Below, one piece after another: positions 31,721 to 32,802 of a DNA stretch of 32,802 nt. The notes below the pieces were generated by a model. That model searched no databases, was not told the origin of the DNA, and saw only the letters and a list, made by a program, of their open reading frames with translations. Where the stretch lies: contig JABHXA010000023.1 in NCBI GenBank assembly GCA_018657495.1, positions 1 to 32,802 on the forward strand. The letters are read 5' to 3'. A program made the translations under genes and the position numbers. The stretch's first letter is position 1, and every line of letters starts with the position of its first letter. The stretch is from Fidelibacterota bacterium (lineage in GTDB: Bacteria > Fidelibacterota > Marinisomatia > SCGC-AAA003-L08 > JACNLC01).

Positions 31721-32131
31721 ATGATTAAAATCATAAAAGTAATCATAATTGGAAGTTTAATAATTGGAACTGTTTCCTATACGGTTATTAATTTTTTCTT
31801 TATGGGTTGTAGCTCGAGTGCTCGTTCAGCCATGGTTAGTGCATTTATGGGGCGATATTTGAAGGATCTGAATCAATTACCATTGGATGATATTGATTTT
31901 AAGAATTTTGTGATTGATTTAACCAATGATTCTCCAGAAAAATTTGAATGGTTTGAGTATAGTCTATCCTCTGATTCCACTATTACTATCAACATAAAAG
32001 ATCAGGGAAGATGCTTACCAGGTTATGAAAGTTTTTACACAGTATATTATGACGAAGAGCACAAATTAAAAATAAACCGCTTCAAAACAATAAAAAATAA
32101 AAAGACATTTCTTCAGAGACTATTTCGCTAA
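31721..32131 (+). CDS. Small membrane-anchored protein of unknown function
   Basis: A 136-residue protein that I do not recognise. The N-terminus is a signal anchor or signal peptide (MIKIIKVIIIGSLIIGTVSYTVINFFFMGC), with a Cys that could be lipidated though the spacing is unusual. The remainder is soluble-looking with alternating strands (EKFEWFEYSLSSDSTITINIKDQG, YTVYYDEEHKLKINRF) and a basic C-terminal tail. It begins 19 bases after element D and ends 9 bases before TAAC of element E, so it looks like one cassette. Confidence 0.6.
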   Translation: MIKIIKVIIIGSLIIGTVSYTVINFFFMGCSSSARSAMVSAFMGRYLKDLNQLPLDDIDFKNFVIDLTNDSPEKFEWFEYSLSSDSTITINIKDQGRCLPGYESFYTVYYDEEHKLKINRFKTIKNKKTFLQRLFR

Positions 32132-32140
32132 AATAATTTT

Positions 32141-32276
32141 TAACAATGAACTGGACGCCAAAGTAATGCCATGATAAATGGAAAATGAAAAAACCTAAAC
32201 AATCCACCAAAACAGTTTCGGCGAAAATTATTGTGGGATGTTGGAAGACAATAAATAGAGACCTCATATGTTAGGC
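32141..32276 (+). other. attC-like element E
   Basis: It begins with TAACAATGA shortly after a stop codon and ends with GTTAGGC, a perfect GTTRRRY box, 23 bases before the next ATG. The end box and the start can pair through TAACA/TGTTA. After the box, CTGTAA recurs as after element B. At 136 bases it is at the upper limit for attC sites. Confidence 0.4.
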
Positions 32277-32299
32277 TGTAACACAGAAGGATTTCGCAA

Positions 32300-32728
32300 A
32301 TGAGAATATTAAAATTTAATCAGTTCGTATTTTTATTAATTATTGTATTAATATGTGGAAATGGATGTGATAGTGACGAAAATGATGATTCCAATAATTT
32401 CACACCTCAATCAGGAACACAAATAAGTGGTGAGATAGAAGGTGTACTTTCATATAATGACTCCCCTTTTAAAATCATTGATAACCTCACCATAGATACT
32501 CTTGCAACCCTGACAATCGAACCGGGAGTAGAATTACACTTCATGGATTCAACGAGACTCATAATTTATGGCGAGTTAATTTCGGTTGGTCAACAAAGTG
32601 ATCCTATCATTTACACCAGCGAAAATTCATCGTGGCTGGGAATCAAAATCGAGAATTACGATCAGAATACAGAATTTGAGTTTTGCATTTTCGAAAATAT
32701 TCTTATTGATGACCCTTCTGTGGATTGA
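32300..32728 (+). pseudogene. Lipoprotein with beta-helix start, truncated by an IS end
   Basis: The 142 codons start with a lipoprotein signal (FVFLLIIVLICGNGC, Cys 23) and an acidic linker, then coils of a right-handed beta helix: GVLSYNDSPFKIIDNLTIDTLATLTIEPGVELHFMD, TRLIIYGELISVG, PIIYTSENSSWLGIKIENY and EFEFCIFENI. Intact proteins of this type usually continue for several more coils. Here the frame stops at a TGA that is also the first three bases of an IS3-type terminal repeat, so the gene has been cut by insertion. The remaining part could still be expressed as a short lipoprotein. Confidence 0.75.
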
Positions 32729-32802
32729 CCTGCCCCCATAGTTTGGACCACCTTCAAAGTTAGTACTTTTTGTGTTTTTATTAATACTCAATTGATAATT
32801 TC
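32726..32802. mobile_element. End of an IS3-family-like insertion sequence (runs off window)
   Basis: TGACCTGCCCCCATAG is the kind of terminal inverted repeat found on IS3-family elements (TG at the tip, then a CCCC core), followed by GGACCACC. It starts exactly where the beta-helix frame stops. Only 77 bases are visible, too few to show the transposase genes or the orientation, so the family is inferred from the tip alone. Confidence 0.6.

Overview
The window looks like a chromosomal piece of a low-GC (roughly 40% by eye) Gram-negative bacterium of the Fibrobacteres-Chlorobi-Bacteroidetes superphylum, most plausibly Candidatus Marinimicrobia (Neomarinimicrobiota) or a close relative. This is inference from family content: a CBM9/DUF5916-like exported protein, a GWxTD-type protein, a carboxypeptidase-regulatory-domain TonB receptor paired with a DUF4249-like lipoprotein, a FISUMP-domain protein and an M14 peptidase with a C-terminal dockerin-like module. 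No rRNA, tRNA, CRISPR array or prophage genes were recognised.

Layout. 1-681 is the N-terminal part of an exported sugar-binding-type protein (minus). 861-3055 is a tightly overlapped marR-mutY-plsC operon (plus), convergent with plsY (minus), so both acylation steps to phosphatidic acid lie next to each other. 3750-4541 is a divergent GWxTD protein. 4840-8739 is a three-gene plus-strand operon: Cys/Met-metabolism PLP enzyme, homoserine dehydrogenase and aldehyde dehydrogenase, which may form an amino-acid catabolic route. 8785-9810 is an exported HEAT-repeat protein; a spacer with an inverted pair of GC-rich hairpin repeats follows, then a methyltransferase. 11439-14908 is the lipoprotein/TonB receptor pair. 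15368-19538 holds a FISUMP protein, rsgA, arfB, a lone cyclic-nucleotide-binding domain protein and a His-rich EHPS-repeat exported protein. 19627-21879 is the M14 carboxypeptidase. A 450-base spacer holds two copies of a ~157-base hairpin-rich repeat, one of which supplies the last codons of hyuB; hyuB and hyuA overlap (22328-26012).

From about 26.1 kb the character changes. All genes are on the plus strand, short and of accessory type: a lipoprotein, higB-higA toxin-antitoxin, DoxX-like, DUF5694-like, a decayed duplicate of the lipoprotein gene, a VOC protein, a cold-shock protein, two GNAT acetyltransferases, a membrane-anchored unknown and a truncated beta-helix lipoprotein cut off by an IS3-type end. 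Several spacers start a few bases after a stop codon with a CTAAC-like box and end with a GTTAG-like box about 19-27 bases before the next start codon. This is the layout of integron gene cassettes with attC sites. Two of these spacers are clearly homologous to each other. No integrase is in the window, so an integron-type cassette array (or an integrase-less cluster of sites) is a hypothesis, but it is the most interesting signal here.
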